Of a stretch of DNA of 64,000 bases, positions 1 through 11,059 are shown in pieces. The notes under the pieces are model-generated. The model saw nothing but the letters and a program-made list of their open reading frames with translations, did no database searches and was not told the origin of the DNA. Source of the stretch: Diphasiastrum complanatum (lineage: Eukaryota > Streptophyta > Lycopodiopsida > Lycopodiales > Lycopodiaceae); the NCBI GenBank assembly GCA_029204225.1, contig CM055098.1, positions 3,323,607 to 3,387,606 on the forward strand. The letters are read 5' to 3'. The position numbers were made by a program, and so were the translations under genes. Every line of letters begins with the position of its first letter. The first letter of the stretch is position 1.

Positions 1-1371
1 CATCGCAGATAACCTGGAGGTTAAAGAGGGGAAGCCAAATTGATAAATCGCCTTGGTTAAAAACCGTGACTAAATTTTACATGTACCTATAAAAGGATTA
101 GAACATACTGAAACAAATAGCAGCATATTTTTAAGCGGCACGCTCTCTAGTCCAAAAGATCAAAGTGTAAAGCGTAATGAAAGGTTCGCTGTCCTCCATA
201 AATTGTGCCTGTTGGATTTTGCAATCCAGACCTGACGGTTATTGCAGGGATTCCCATGACCAAGAGATGTGGTTGTTAGCTAGGGATATCTTAAGCTAAG
301 GGTGCACCTTTATTTTGTTTAGGGCAGTAACCCATATGGTGCAATTTTCTTGACATGTGCCATTTCAGTTTTCTTGGCAAGCTTTTTATGTACAAAGATA
401 AAAGGACAATAATCAAACATAGTTAATACGCTTTTTGCTATTCCTGTGTCTTTTGTTTATTTGCTGGATCTGTGTCATCTGCTGATTGATCTGGCATTCT
501 GCTCTTTCTGCTTTTGGATTTCTGTAATCATAGCCCATCAGTGCCAAGTTATTTAACTTCAAGAACACCAAACAAAATGGATACTACTCACCAATATGTT
601 GTTGCCTCTTCTAAAGGGATCCTTGAAGATAACCTGAGGGCTGCAGGCAAAGTTTCACTCTTGAGAATTGAAACAAGAATTCAAACTTCGTTGCACTTCA
701 AGAAGCTGAACTGAAGCACGTTACTAAGATGTCGACAAACCAATATTGTATACGAAATAGATACGGGAACACCAAAAAACTTATTCTAGGCAGAGCCGAT
801 AGAGTTCCCGTGAGTGCATCACTTGAAAGGGAAAATGTGAACGCAGTAGGTGTGAATGGAGAAGTATTGCAAAACTTACTAAAGTATAACTTCGCTATCC
901 TGTCCTGGAGCTTGCCCGGTGCTTGATCCATCGTAATTCCACTTGGGAAGATCTTTGGGATCAGTTACAGGGTGGGATAACGTCTAATCACAGAAACAAC
1001 CAGTGCTGGATTCTCAGAAGATGCCTATATTATTCTCACCCCAGCATTCTTACCAGAAATACCAGAGGCGTCATTAAAAACACTGGCGAAATATTAGGTG
1101 GCTAATGCAAACTGACCCTTGCTTTGCTGCGAATGTCAAGACCTGAGCCTCCTATCCTGTTTCTTCTTAGACACGTGGTAAAAAGTTAAAAAAGCGCGTC
1201 CATGCGTCATAATAATAGCTGCAAGTACACAAACAAAAGAGCTAACAGGCCCCTTGAACCAACAGGCATCGAAGAACGAGAGAGAGAAGTAGAAAATCGA
1301 GCAAAGAAGAAAATATTATACAAAAGATAATTGAGGATGCTCGGGAGATAAACGTGAAGGTTGAGTTGCTT
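1..1371. other. Probable intron of the glutamine synthetase-like gene; no exon recognised
   Basis: This stretch lies downstream, in the minus-strand sense, of the glutamine synthetase first exon. I looked on the minus strand for the next conserved glutamine synthetase segments (the glycine-rich IGGSG and DLRSKAR region) and saw none. Open frames here are short and overlap each other on both strands without recognisable motifs. The simplest reading is a first intron longer than 1.37 kb that runs off the window; a truncated gene copy is the alternative. Confidence 0.4.
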
Positions 1372-1375
1372 TCAC

Positions 1376-1815
1376 CAGATGTATTCGGCGATTATGCTGC
1401 TGCTAGTGTCGCTGAGGTCCAAGTTGAGTAGATCATCCAGCAAAGCCACTGTCAGCAGCACCGACCTTTTCGAGAGAGCAAGGGGTGGCACCGGGGAAGT
1501 TTTGTTGTTGCCGTACACCTTCAAATTATGAGTAGCTCCAAGAAACCACCTCGGCATTAAGCTGCAGCTGCCATCACCTCTAAACACATGGACTCTCTTC
1601 GCCCCGCTCAATCCACAAACTATTGATGATGAGGATGAAGACGAAGCAGTACAGTAAGTGTAACATTCATGAAGGTGGGTATTAGTCTCGTGTGTGGTTG
1701 AGGCAGGTATAAGTTGTAGGGAGGAGATCCCCAGAACGCAGGCGCTGCTCGCCATAGCTTTAGCTGTAATAGCTTTCTTCTGTTCTAATTTATGGTTCCT
1801 CCAGCAGCCATCCAT
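1376..1815 (-). CDS. Glutamine synthetase, first coding exon with plastid-targeting-like leader (partial)
   Basis: Glutamine synthetase makes glutamine from glutamate, ammonia and ATP. The exon ends with LLNLDLSDTSSSIIAEYIW, which matches the N-terminal signature of plant glutamine synthetase (typically LLNLxLSDTTxKIIAEYIW followed by IGGSG). Translation then meets a stop, but the last codons overlap a GTGAAAG sequence usable as a splice donor at 1375. About 125 residues precede the signature if the first ATG (1815) is used; a second ATG at 1755 (MASSACVLG) is also plausible. This leader is Ser/Thr-rich and poor in acidic residues, as in chloroplast transit peptides, whereas cytosolic isoforms start about 10 residues before the signature. 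No further exons lie in the window, so the gene is partial or truncated. The family is fairly sure; plastid targeting is inference. Confidence 0.72.
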
Positions 1816-1933
1816 GATCGATCCTCCCCCACCCCCACCAAGCACCCCGGGCTAGCCAACGCACGCTTGCCGCGTGGCGCTGCCCACAAATCATAAATAA
1901 TAACGCACTCACAACCCCGTGGAACGCGTAGGG

Positions 1934-1941
1934 GTATATAG
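1934..1941 (-). promoter_or_regulatory. TATA box of the glutamine synthetase-like gene
   Basis: The minus strand reads CCCCTATATACCCC here, about 120 bases upstream of the first ATG of the exon at 1815. A start about 30 bases downstream would leave a 5' leader of roughly 90 bases. The element sits in a GC-rich stretch unlike the AT-rich surroundings. Confidence 0.5.
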
Positions 1942-2370
1942 GGGGGGTAGTCTAATAAGCCGTGTGCACTTCGTGTGGTGTGTCCACGACACCCCAAATT
2001 TTCCACTAGATCACTTACATATTTGTTCAATGTCATTTGGGATCTTCTTAATTGTTAATTTGGACTCTTTTTTAATTGTTAATCCTAATAAAAGTGATAA
2101 AATCTCAAAGATTACAGCAACATGATCTATATATCATGAAAAGCTTTGTAATGCTCATGATATACAAATCATTACAAAAAATAGAAATAAATACTGCATT
2201 TTAGAAGAAAAAATTAAAAAATTCATGTTAATGCTCGAACTCACCTAAGAGTGACATCTCACTTTTTAGCATATCATAACAATAACTTACCGCCTTTGTG
2301 CCAAAGCTAATAAAATCCATGGAAATTTTGAAACCATCTACTGCCTAACATTTATTCACACACTTGCAAA

Positions 2371-2525
2371 ATACTTTTGCATAGTAAAGTTGTTTCAATT
2401 AGAGACAAAACAACACCTGCAGTACACTTTCGCACAGTAAAGTTGGTTTCAGTTAGTGGCAACACTCATAGTACGTTGTTGCATTGTAAAGTTGGTTTCA
2501 GCTAGTGGCAACACTGGATTATATT
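2371..2525. repeat. Imperfect tandem repeat, about 50-bp unit, three copies
   Basis: Three copies of a unit carrying GTAAAGTTG(G)TTTCA begin near 2380, 2433 and 2482, giving periods of 53 and 49 bases. The two right-hand copies share GTTAGTGGCAACACT-like sequence; the first is more diverged. Confidence 0.65.
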
Positions 2526-3178
2526 GTTTAGCATTGCTAGCTTGCTTGTTTATTTGTTCATATCGTGATACGTCAAAAAGTGAATGGATTTCCATTCCAA
2601 ACTTTTATGTATTGGGTAGGTATTGTAGGAGGAAGAAACTTCTCGTTTTCATTAATAAAATATGGGAAAACTCATCAGAGTACAAAGGAGTGCATGCAGA
2701 AAGTATTAAGGGCATAAGGCAAATTGAGATGTTGTAAAGCAACTATAGCAAAGCAAAAACCCAACAAAGTAGCTACTCAAAACATATTGCTTGATGCAAG
2801 TCACCATTCGAGATAGTTGCAAGCTTTGGTAGTGAATGAAGTTGTGAAGCAGTCGTTCCTACAAACACGACACGTTGAAGTATTGCATGTGCTTGATTGT
2901 GTTGTAAAGTGGTAGAAACTCATTGACAATAGTAGGACATAATGGTAGATAAATATGAGGCACCCTTAAAGTTTAATTACAAACCCTACATAAGTCAACA
3001 AAAAATCAACGAATTTCTTATGCAAGCACCCATAAATTTCCAAAGCAACAGAGATAAATTCTTCTCTAGGAGTGCGATGAGAAAGGTCATTGCTACATGG
3101 CTGCATGCTCAAGTGGAGTCATGTTGGAAGCCAATGATAGGCTTACCTCAAGTAACTATTCATTGTAGAAAGTGAGGA
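2526..3178. other. AT-rich sequence with no gene recognised
   Basis: Short open frames occur on the plus strand but carry no recognisable motif. The region directly precedes a copia gag fragment and may include its decayed leader. Confidence 0.35.
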
Positions 3179-3757
3179 TGGAATCACTTCTTTAGATGAA
3201 TGATGTTTTGGATATTGTTGTAGGTTTGGAGGAGAGACCACCAATACAACAACATCAAGTGAGGTATGACATGAGGGCCAAGAAAGCTCTACACATGATA
3301 AAGATGAATGTTACCAATGAGCTTCTCAAGGAAGTTGGTAAGAGTACTTTCCCCATCTAAGGATGCTTGGGATTCATTGAAGAAGCTTTATGAATTCAAG
3401 TCTACTTCTAGAGTGTTGACTCTAAGAAGGCAAATCTTTTCTTGTTTGCAAAAGAGTGAAGAAATTCCAAATACTTTTATTTTGAAAGTGAAAGCATTGA
3501 ATGATGAGTTGGCTTGCATTGACGAGAGCATTAAGGAAGGAGAGCTTGTTCAAGTTATTCTTAATGGATTGTTGGATGCTCATGATAACATTGTTCAAAG
3601 TCTTGCTATTCAAAAGACTTTGCCAAGTTTGATTGATCTACAAGAGATCTTGATTAATGAAAAATATAGGCTTCAAGCAAGAGGTGGATCCTCATCAACC
3701 TCTCAAGTTGGAGAGGAGACCATGTTCATCAAGGGCAAAGGCCAAAGCAAAAGTAAG
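3179..3757 (+). pseudogene. Ty1/copia gag fragment (UBN2-like)
   Basis: The translation shows the conserved copia gag body: MESLL near the start, AWDSLKKLYEFKSTSRVLTLRRQ, then a leucine-rich helical part with ELVQVILNGL and LPSLIDLQEILINE. A frameshift near 3345 separates the first 55 residues from the rest, and there is an in-frame stop near 3195. The zinc knuckle, protease and all of pol are missing, because the frame ends where an LTR starts at 3758. The same gag subfamily, almost word for word in its second half, is present on the minus strand at 51.7-52.3 kb. Confidence 0.85.
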
Positions 3758-4498
3758 TGTTGGGTGTCTAGTTCAGTCGGTGAGCAGCCCTTTCGCTTGT
3801 CAAAGAGGGTTAAACACTAGATAGGTACCTGACTATATCAAGTTGTTAGATTTAGATGCATTCTAGGGTGAATAGAGAAAGAGAGAGTGTGTGTGATAGA
3901 AAAGAGGATAGAGATAGAGAGTTGAGATGGAGGTTAGTTCAAATGCTCAATGTCATTGCTTATGGAGAAACCTTAACTAGCACAAAGCAAAAACATGAAA
4001 ACTAGAAACAACAAGCAAAACATCACAAGAGCATAAGCAAGATTGATTAGCAAATGAGAATGCTTGAGCTCTCAAAATAGTAGAGTCTCCTCCTCTCTAT
4101 TAAGCATGCAAATGGGTTACAAATGGTGCCTTTTTTTTATCTTTGGGGGCCCTTGCCCCTTGCTTCCTATTGGCTACTTGCAGTAGATGGGATTGTAATC
4201 CACACCATCCACAAGAAATACAAATGAATCTATGGTGTAGGAAGAAACACACCCCACCTACCACCATTTGACTTTTGACTAATCCAAAAAGACTTAGCAA
4301 CTTAACTTAAGCTTAACTTTAGCCTTCTATATTATTTTAATTACATGGCCCAAAGTCAAGTTTATTGCCAAAACTATTTATTTGCAAGTGCTCATTGGGC
4401 CATGGGCTTATACACGTAGAATGCCACGACCCTCTTATCTATTTCTACCAACGTTGACTTTTTATTTATTTACACGCATGGTGGGAATACCCCCAACA
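3758..4498 (-). repeat. 3' LTR of Gypsy-1 (741 bp)
   Basis: The plus-strand copy begins TGTTGGGTG and ends CCCCAACA, a matched inverted terminus. From about 3878 to 4423 it is closely similar to 15146-15618 plus 16783-16810 in the same orientation. On the minus strand it starts TGTTGGGGGTATTCCCACC. It abuts the copia gag fragment at 3757, so the element probably inserted into that gag. The five bases to the left, GTAAG, are a candidate target duplication that cannot be confirmed. Confidence 0.8.
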
Positions 4499-4544
4499 GG
4501 GCCCACGGCCTAAAGTAGTGTCGGTCCTTCGGCACTATGTCGGT

Positions 4545-6322
4545 CTAGTAGAGGCTCTTCTTTGTGCGTCTTTGGTGGATGAGGTAGTTGGTGACGTCTT
4601 CGATAAAAGTGAGTCTTTTGGTATTTTTCAAGTCCTTTGTAGTGAAAAGGGACTGGTGGACTCTTGTTAACCAATATTGACCAACCCAAGTTTGAAATCT
4701 TTGTGTCCATGGATCACCAAGGATTGCCGCTCGATAATATACGCGTGTTACAAGTAATTGATTTTCAACTTTTGCGAAGGCCAGCACTTTATTCAGATCA
4801 AAAAATATGGGAGGGAGAAAGTTGTCCCATTTGGTCTCAATACCCATCAAATATTCTAAGTCCCGGGCATAAGTGGCGGCCACGCGGACTGTTGGATAAG
4901 GACAATTGAGATAACTTTTGGAAAACTGGATGAGAGCCCTTTTGGCATCTACATCCATGTCTCATCTGTGCTATGAAGAAATTCGTGGCCAATTGCAGTT
5001 ATGGAGCGTGATTTGGTCCAAGGGAGTGCCGCACTCTACCCATTTGGATCGCTCGTCTCATGCAGGGAAGGAAGTGCACATTAACCCTCAATTGCCATGG
5101 ACTCGTCACATAGGCCCTGATGGCCGCAGGGTCTCTCTAGAAGAGTTGTCGGCGCCACTCTGGTTGTGGTTGGAGCGCTAGAAGAGCTTTCAGCTCGTTG
5201 CCCTTGATTGTTTGGGCAGAAAAAGATATCTGCCAGCTGCCTCGTGAGGACTCATGGAGATGTTTGGCTAAGAATTCATTTATCTTCTCCTCCACGGACT
5301 TTGGTTGACGAAAAGCTTGGCTGGCAGATATGGATCTCGAGCCTTGAGATGTGGAGGCTTGGCACTCCCCTTGGCTTTGGCTCGAATCTGTTTCTTGGCT
5401 CAGGTCTTGGACATTGGCATCAGCTACATCTAAGCCCTGATCATGAACATTCAGTTCCTCTACCGGTTTTCCCTTGTCTTGGCTGGCAGGGCAATATCTT
5501 TCATTGGTGGCGGTGGAATCACCACAGGGACTAGTTGAGGTTGCTGCTCCATGTGCCTTTTGCATGCCTTCAAGGCATTCTTTGCATGTGCTAACTCCTA
5601 CATAGTCCCACGCCAATAATTGTCGAATTCGGCCTAGTATTTGTCGAATGTGTCTCTGTAAACCTTCACATGTTGCATGAGAAGATCCACCTGAGCTTGG
5701 CTGAGTGGTCTGTTGGCAGGTGTCAGTTGAGCTAACCAAGCCGTCTTTTCGGTCTGCAAGGTGGTCACTTCCACTGTTTCCAACACTGAGAGTTAGCTTG
5801 GAGCGGAGTGAGATGTTGTGTGAGCTATTGCTGGATCTTCTAGACCTTTAGTTGAGCGTCTGTGGTAGACTTTGAGAGGGCCATGATGTACCCTTGGAGA
5901 TAGGCTTTGTGTTGCTTGAGTTTCAACACTTCTGATTTCTCTACTTGCTCGTGTTGTTGAGCAATCAACAAATCTTGCTGGAGCTAGTCGATTTTGACTC
6001 TCAATTGAGTGTTGCTCGTGGCCAACTCCAATACTCGACCATCCAAAATTGCTCTTGTGGCTACCGCCTCCTGGACAAATGTGCCCAAGATTTGGTAGGT
6101 CGTTGAAAGGTTCGTGGGACCGGCCGGTATGGTGCTGCTAGTTGGGGCTTGCTGGAATGCAGCTCGGACGATCTGCACCGTGTCATCGTCATCTTTGATT
6201 AACTTTTTAGGTGATAGCATGTCGTCAGATGCGGCGGGGTCAACACGATCAGGCGATACTCCATACGTTGTCTGCACAAATGCATCATCAGGCAACGGTT
6301 GGTCGCTCTCGACAGCTTTCAA
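4545..6322 (-). pseudogene. Additional ORF downstream of integrase in Gypsy-1 (coiled-coil protein, unknown function)
   Basis: The frame runs toward the 3' LTR, stopping 47 bases from it. The first third (6322-5984) is followed by a Gln/Glu/Lys-rich helical stretch likely to form a coiled coil (around 5980-5830). The middle (5739-5137) is Ser/Gln-rich and ends with SVEEKINEFLAKHLHES. The last part (4958-4545) carries CPYPTVRVAA, KWDNFLPPIFFDLNKVL and a basic tail ending in RRTKKSLY. Each of these has a counterpart, in the same order, in the ORF at 21960-23302 of Gypsy-2. No signal peptide or convincing membrane segment is seen, so it does not look like an envelope protein. Stops and frameshifts near 5980, 5740 and 5130 break it. 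Function unknown. Confidence 0.65.
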
Positions 6323-6479
6323 GGGTGAGGTGGGCGGTGTGAGAGAGGCGGTTTGGAGAGGTGTAATAACATATTGCTCAAATGAGGAGATGATAGGGAC
6401 GGTGAAAAATTGAAGGACATTTTGGAGGAGGAGGGAGACGTGGGAGGTGATGTAATTTGCAGAGACAAATTGCTCCTAA

Positions 6480-7650
6480 GAAATAAAGACTTTCCCAGCT
6501 TCCAACTCAGATAGACTTTGATGATATAGAATTATCAATGATCAGTATTCTTTTAGAATATTATGTAGGAACATCAAGTTACATAAACTTAGTTCACATT
6601 CCTTGTTCTTAGTTCAATATCTAGCTTAACAAAAGCATAGAAATTTCTTCATCAATCTTAATCTTTCCGACATGCAATCATGTTTGATCTTAGGTTCTTG
6701 TCATGCGATCCCAATGGATCTTAAATTCTTTATATGCAATCATAAGGGTTCATAAATTCTTTATATGCAACTGTTGGAAGTGACATGCATGGCCTTTCAG
6801 GAATGCATGGAGTGACTTGCAAGCTTCAAAACTGACATGCAAGCTTTGGATCTGACATGCAAACTCTAGATCTGACATGCATGGGCAATAGACCATTGAT
6901 GCTATGACATGCAAGCTGCCAAACTGACATGCAAGCTCTAGATCTGACATGCAAAGACAATAGGCCATTGATGCTATGACATGCAAGCTCTACATCTGAC
7001 ATGCATAGACAATTGGCCACATATACTATGACATGCAAAAGTACTGATCAGCCATTCTAACATATGGGTAACAGTTTCAAGAGCATACCATAGTTTTGAG
7101 AGAAGGTGAAAGTGAGAGAGGGAGGGAGAGAGTGTGTGTGTTTGTGTGGTGATCTGAGAGTGAGATAGAAATCCGAGGGTTTGAGCTCCAATTAATCCTG
7201 CAATCACAAAATGACATAGTCTCCTTGAGGTATTCCCTCAATCCTCTTCTCCAGAGCACCTGTACACAACAAACAATAAAATGGCAAAGTCTGGATGCAT
7301 TATCCCTTCATCCTCCTAGTAGAGGGTGCATTCTCAATTATATAGAGAGTGCAGAGGCCTTCAAAAGTGAGTGAGGTGTCAAGTTCAAGTGTATGAGTGT
7401 GAGAGAGACTCCAATTGGACTTAGGGAGAAGTGGAGTGCACGGATGAGGTGTTTTAGTTAGGGAGGGTGAATGGGTGATGTGTACTACCTTGGGAGAGCT
7501 ATTATGGTGAGTTGGCATATGAAGTGAGAGTGTAGGAGGGCGCCCCATTCTAGGTGTCAGTTAGCCTAGAATGCATGTGAAAAAGTAGGTGGGAGATAGG
7601 TGGTACAAGGTTCCAACTTGACTTTTAATTACATATAATTTTACATGGTT
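6480..7650. other. LTR-like non-coding block inside Gypsy-1
   Basis: Between the additional ORF and the rest of the element lies about 1.2 kb without coding signal. A minus-strand TATA-like CTATATAAT is present near 7336-7344, with GA-rich runs around 7105-7140 and a tandem repeat at 6780-7040. The equivalent spacing in Gypsy-2 is only about 350 bases, so this block is probably part of a later insertion. Its ends were not found. Confidence 0.35.
6780..7040. repeat. GACATGCA tandem repeat array
   Basis: The octamer GACATGCA recurs about ten times with short variable spacers. A higher-order unit of about 70 bases (CTGACATGCA, then a CAATAGRCCATTGATGCTATGACATGCAAG-like part) occurs three times. 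GACATGCA motifs also occur in the copia LTRs at 27352-28180 and 50647-51228, so this may be LTR-derived. Confidence 0.65.
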
Positions 7651-7779
7651 ACAACTTGGAAATTCACCCAAGTGCAATTATCCTATGGAAGAGCCAAGAT
7701 ATATGCCCATCTTGTTTTTGCATACTGTCCATCAATTCCTAGGCCCTTTTTTCTAGACGTTGCCCATCCTCAGTCATGG

Positions 7780-8823
7780 TCATTGGCACTTATTTTCAGA
7801 AGTGGATGTAAGAGAGATGGAAGAACCGATGGTAATGGTAGAAATGGAAGATGCAAGAATGGTTGTTGAATGAGGGGGTATGGGAGCAACAAGAGCAAAC
7901 GTGGTGGTGGTAGTAGAGGGTTGAGCAGAAGCGGAGGCAGTAGTTGTGGAAGAAGCAAAAGTGGGGCATGATGAAATTGTGCATTGACCTGTGGGAGGGG
8001 GACTAGTGGAAGATGAGGCGGCGCCACACATTCATTTGTGGGCCGATGTGTCAGTAACTGTTGGGAGGGTGGATGTGGAAGCGACAGAAGGGGGGACAAG
8101 GTTAGTATATGGAACAGTGGCAGAGAGAATGGTCGATCAATTGAATCCCCGAAGCTTCTGTTCAAGAAATTCACAGGAAAAATTACAAAGAAGAGTATCA
8201 GACGGTAATGTAATCGCGCATGGTGGGCTTGATGGCCATGGAAAGATTGTTAATAAGGAAGGTGTGCTAGTCATATGGCACAACCGAAAGGGCTCGAGAA
8301 TTCAGTGAAGGATTCCACGATCTGGTTCAAGAGAGTGTCCTTTCGGAAAGTTAATACAACTATAAAGTTGTTCAATAGGTGTACAGCGGCTTGGATTGTG
8401 GGTTCAGTGATAGCATCTATCAAATAACCGTTGTTAGTTTTGAGTGGGATCTATGGTGAGAGAGATGATACAAAGGGGACGATGATGTGTTTGGCCCAGT
8501 GGTGGGAGATGGATTGTCGATCTGACAGTGACCATAGAATCAACGTTTATGTGTACCTTGTACGTGGTACCTTGGTACAGGTTCTAGAAACGAGAATTCT
8601 GCTCATCCCACGACGCGTATGCGTGCAAGGCTAGGTTCATGTCGATGTCAGAAGTGAAAAGTGCTGGGTAAATGCCCATTGCTTGGAGAAGGGGCCCAGC
8701 TGTCTGAATCCAAGGTGCGACCAAGGTATCAAATGGTAGAGGCCAAATCTGGGTAGCCATAGGTATCTCTCGTTGGATAACCTACTTGGCCGAGGAGTCG
8801 TTAGAGGATGATGAGGATGTCAT
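7780..8823 (-). pseudogene. Decayed ORF of unknown function with Ser/Thr-rich tail
   Basis: On the minus strand a start at 8823 gives MTSSSSSNDSSAK, a stop, then VIQREIPMATQIWPLPFD continuing to a stop at about 8589. Further in-frame pieces follow (SLTIDPTQN near 8435, CTPIEQLYSCINFPKGHSLE near 8350). The end (8031-7780) is a Ser/Thr/Pro-rich low-complexity tail. The composition and colinear fragments suggest one formerly continuous protein of about 340 residues broken by several stops. I do not recognise the family. It lies between Gypsy-1 integrase and its additional ORF, so it is probably from a retroelement. Confidence 0.4.
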
Positions 8824-9214
8824 AATGTTAGTTGGGTGTTGGATGTGGGAAAAAATGAAAAGACTTTTAGAAAAAGAGAAAAAGACGTTAACAATAGAGA
8901 TAAAGGCATCAAAAACTAAAAAAGGTGGAATTTGTGGGTACAAGAGTGGTAACGGTGACGAGGAGTGTATAGCAGATGGCTGTGAGAGTTGATGAAGGCA
9001 TGTGCAAAGTTTCATCGCAATCAGAGGACATGGAAATTTTAGTATAAATTTTGGCAGGGCTTCGCTGAATGAAGTGCCAAATGACACGAATTCTATCTTT
9101 ATACAACGGAAATTAGAGCACGTATTAGAAGAAGTGCACTTTTTCCAGTTTAGTTTCAACCAAAATTTTGCAGGGACCTTCGTCACAATATTCTAAGACC
9201 TCAGTGAAGTCTGC

Positions 9215-9436
9215 GAAGGTTCAGAAGGTAATTTGGCTGCCCTACGAAGGTTCCCTGCGAAGGTTCAATCTGTCTGCGAAGGTTCAACCCTTGCAGGAGG
9301 TGAACTCTCACACAAATTGCTCCATATATTGGAGTTTCAAGATCAGACCATGTAGGCAGGCTACTTTCACTACTCTGATTCCATTTATGCCCTCTACAAA
9401 GGTTGGTTTTTAGATCTTGATGCTCTGTGAAGGTTC
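9215..9436. repeat. Cluster of GAAGGTTC palindromes
   Basis: The 8-base palindrome GAAGGTTC occurs at 9215, 9246, 9259, 9278 and 9429, often as TGCGAAGGTTC. It fits the heat-shock-element dimer pattern GAAnnTTC. A further exact copy lies at 21918 (Gypsy-2), and one as GAACCTTC at 29516 in the Gypsy-3 leader, which also holds near-matches. A regulatory role is inference. Confidence 0.6.
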
Positions 9437-9801
9437 CTTAGTTTCTGGTTCTATGAACCCTTGCAGACACTCAATTTTGATGATTTTTCCATCAGGAACT
9501 CTTGCGGAGATTTTGACAGATGCATATCAGTTAGATTCAGTGACTGACAAAGTTTCAAGAGTTAATTCCCAAGGTATTTCAAAAAATCATGGAATAAGTG
9601 CTGATCTCATTTGGATCTTGTTGGAACTTCCTTGATATGTCCTAATCTTGCCTGGTCTTGCTAAATCTTGATGGATCCTACTTGATCTGACTATATCTCA
9701 TCCATATCTGGTTTGGTTTTATTGGATCTGGGTGGGATGACTTCGGATGAGGCTTGATTTGATCATTGTATGTGTATTTGTCATCCACATCTTGGATCTG
9801 T

Positions 9802-10980
9802 TCACCGAGGTGGCCAGTACTTGTGAAGTCGACTACCATTGATGGGAGTATCGAATGGCGTCCCATCTATCTGTTCAAGTTTCACAGCTCCATGGTTGAG
9901 GATCTCCATGACTCGGAATGGGCCTTCGCCTATGAGTGTCAACTTTCCCTTGATCGCTTTAGTTTTATACATGAGGACTAGATCTCCTGATCGAAGATCC
10001 TTCTTGTGCAGTTGGCGATCATGCCATGCTTTACGTCGCTCTTTCTCAGCCGCCAATGCATGCACAACTAGCAAGCGCATTTTGCAAAGTTTATGTAATG
10101 CTTTATGGCGCAATTGTAGAGATTTCAATTCATCAAGACATTGTGTTGTGGCAATTCTTAATGAAGGTGCATCCTGACCATAAACTAGTTGAAATGGTAT
10201 GTGATCAGTGCTTCCCTTGTAAGTTGTTCTGAATGTCCACGGAACAGCATGTAACTTGTGCTCCCAATCAGATCTGCTAGCTTCAACGGTCTTCGTGGCC
10301 ACGCTACACAGGATCTTATTGGATGATTCAGCCTGACCATTACCGTGAGGACAATAAGGCATGCTGAACCTATGGATCACGGAGAATTTCTCCAACAGGA
10401 CCTTGATGGTCTCATTGACGAAATGGCTTCCGCAATTGCTAACTATCTCCACTGGGCATCCGAAGCGCACAATGATATTTTCATACAGGAACTTGGTCGT
10501 TGCGCGAGCGTCAGCTGTTCGCACTGCCTTGGCTTCGACCCACTTGGTGAGGTAATCTGTAGCCATGATAATATATCGGGCTTGTGAACTTCTTGCAGCA
10601 TGATGGCTAGGACCAATATAGTCCAATCTCCACTTCTCGAATGGTGCTTGAGCTAGAACTGGATGTAAAATATCATAGTTCAGTCTTGTGGATTTTCTAG
10701 CTCTCTAGCACACATCACACTTCTTCAAGTATTCATCTGTATCTTTATGAATCATTGGCCACTAGCACCCAAATTGTAGGATCTTGTGAATTGTAATGTC
10801 GGATGCAAAATGACCACCACCCATGCCTTCATGTGAAATTGAAATAATTTGGGTGGTCTCGTGTGGAAGAATGCACCTTCGAAGAATACTATCTGCTTCT
10901 CTTTGATATAATTGGCCGACAATCAGTTGATAAGGTCTAGCTTTTAGAATCAGTTTTTGTTGTTCTGCCTTGGGTAGAGA
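9802..10980 (-). pseudogene. Gypsy-1 integrase
   Basis: The zinc-binding part (about 10980-10640) shows RPYQLIVGQLYQRE and ILPHETTQIISISHEGMGGGHF. The core (10626-9802) starts MDYIGPSHHAARSSQARYI, with the first catalytic Asp in MDYIGP. The second catalytic position reads VSNCGSHF where the family has SDRGTHF, so the Asp is replaced by Asn. The Glu in GNGQAESSNK is kept. The C-terminal part has a GEGPFRVMEI-type GPF/Y motif and ends HKYWPPR. Stops near 10640-10750 separate zinc finger and core. A copy without the second Asp should be inactive. Confidence 0.85.
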
Positions 10981-11059
10981 TTTATCAGCAATGTCAACGC
11001 CCCATTCAGGTACAGTGTCAATGTAAAACAAGACAGCGTCTGGTAGTTCATCGTCGGGT

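Noticed and set aside
698-931. Overlapping open frames on both strands in the presumed glutamine synthetase intron
   Set aside because: Short, no motifs, and each is the antisense shadow of the other.
4545-6322. Envelope-like protein of an endogenous retrovirus-type gypsy
   Set aside because: No signal peptide, hydrophobic fusion segment or C-terminal membrane anchor could be seen in either copy; coiled coil and basic tail only.
6780-7040. CRISPR-like regularly spaced short repeats (GACATGCA)
   Set aside because: The repeats are only 8 bp with variable spacing, in plant DNA with no cas genes; LTR-derived tandem repetition explains them.
7770-8174. Leu/Pro-rich 134-codon frame on the minus strand
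   Set aside because: It is an alternative frame of the Ser/Thr-rich tail of the decayed ORF at 7780-8823; low-complexity DNA gives long frames by composition.
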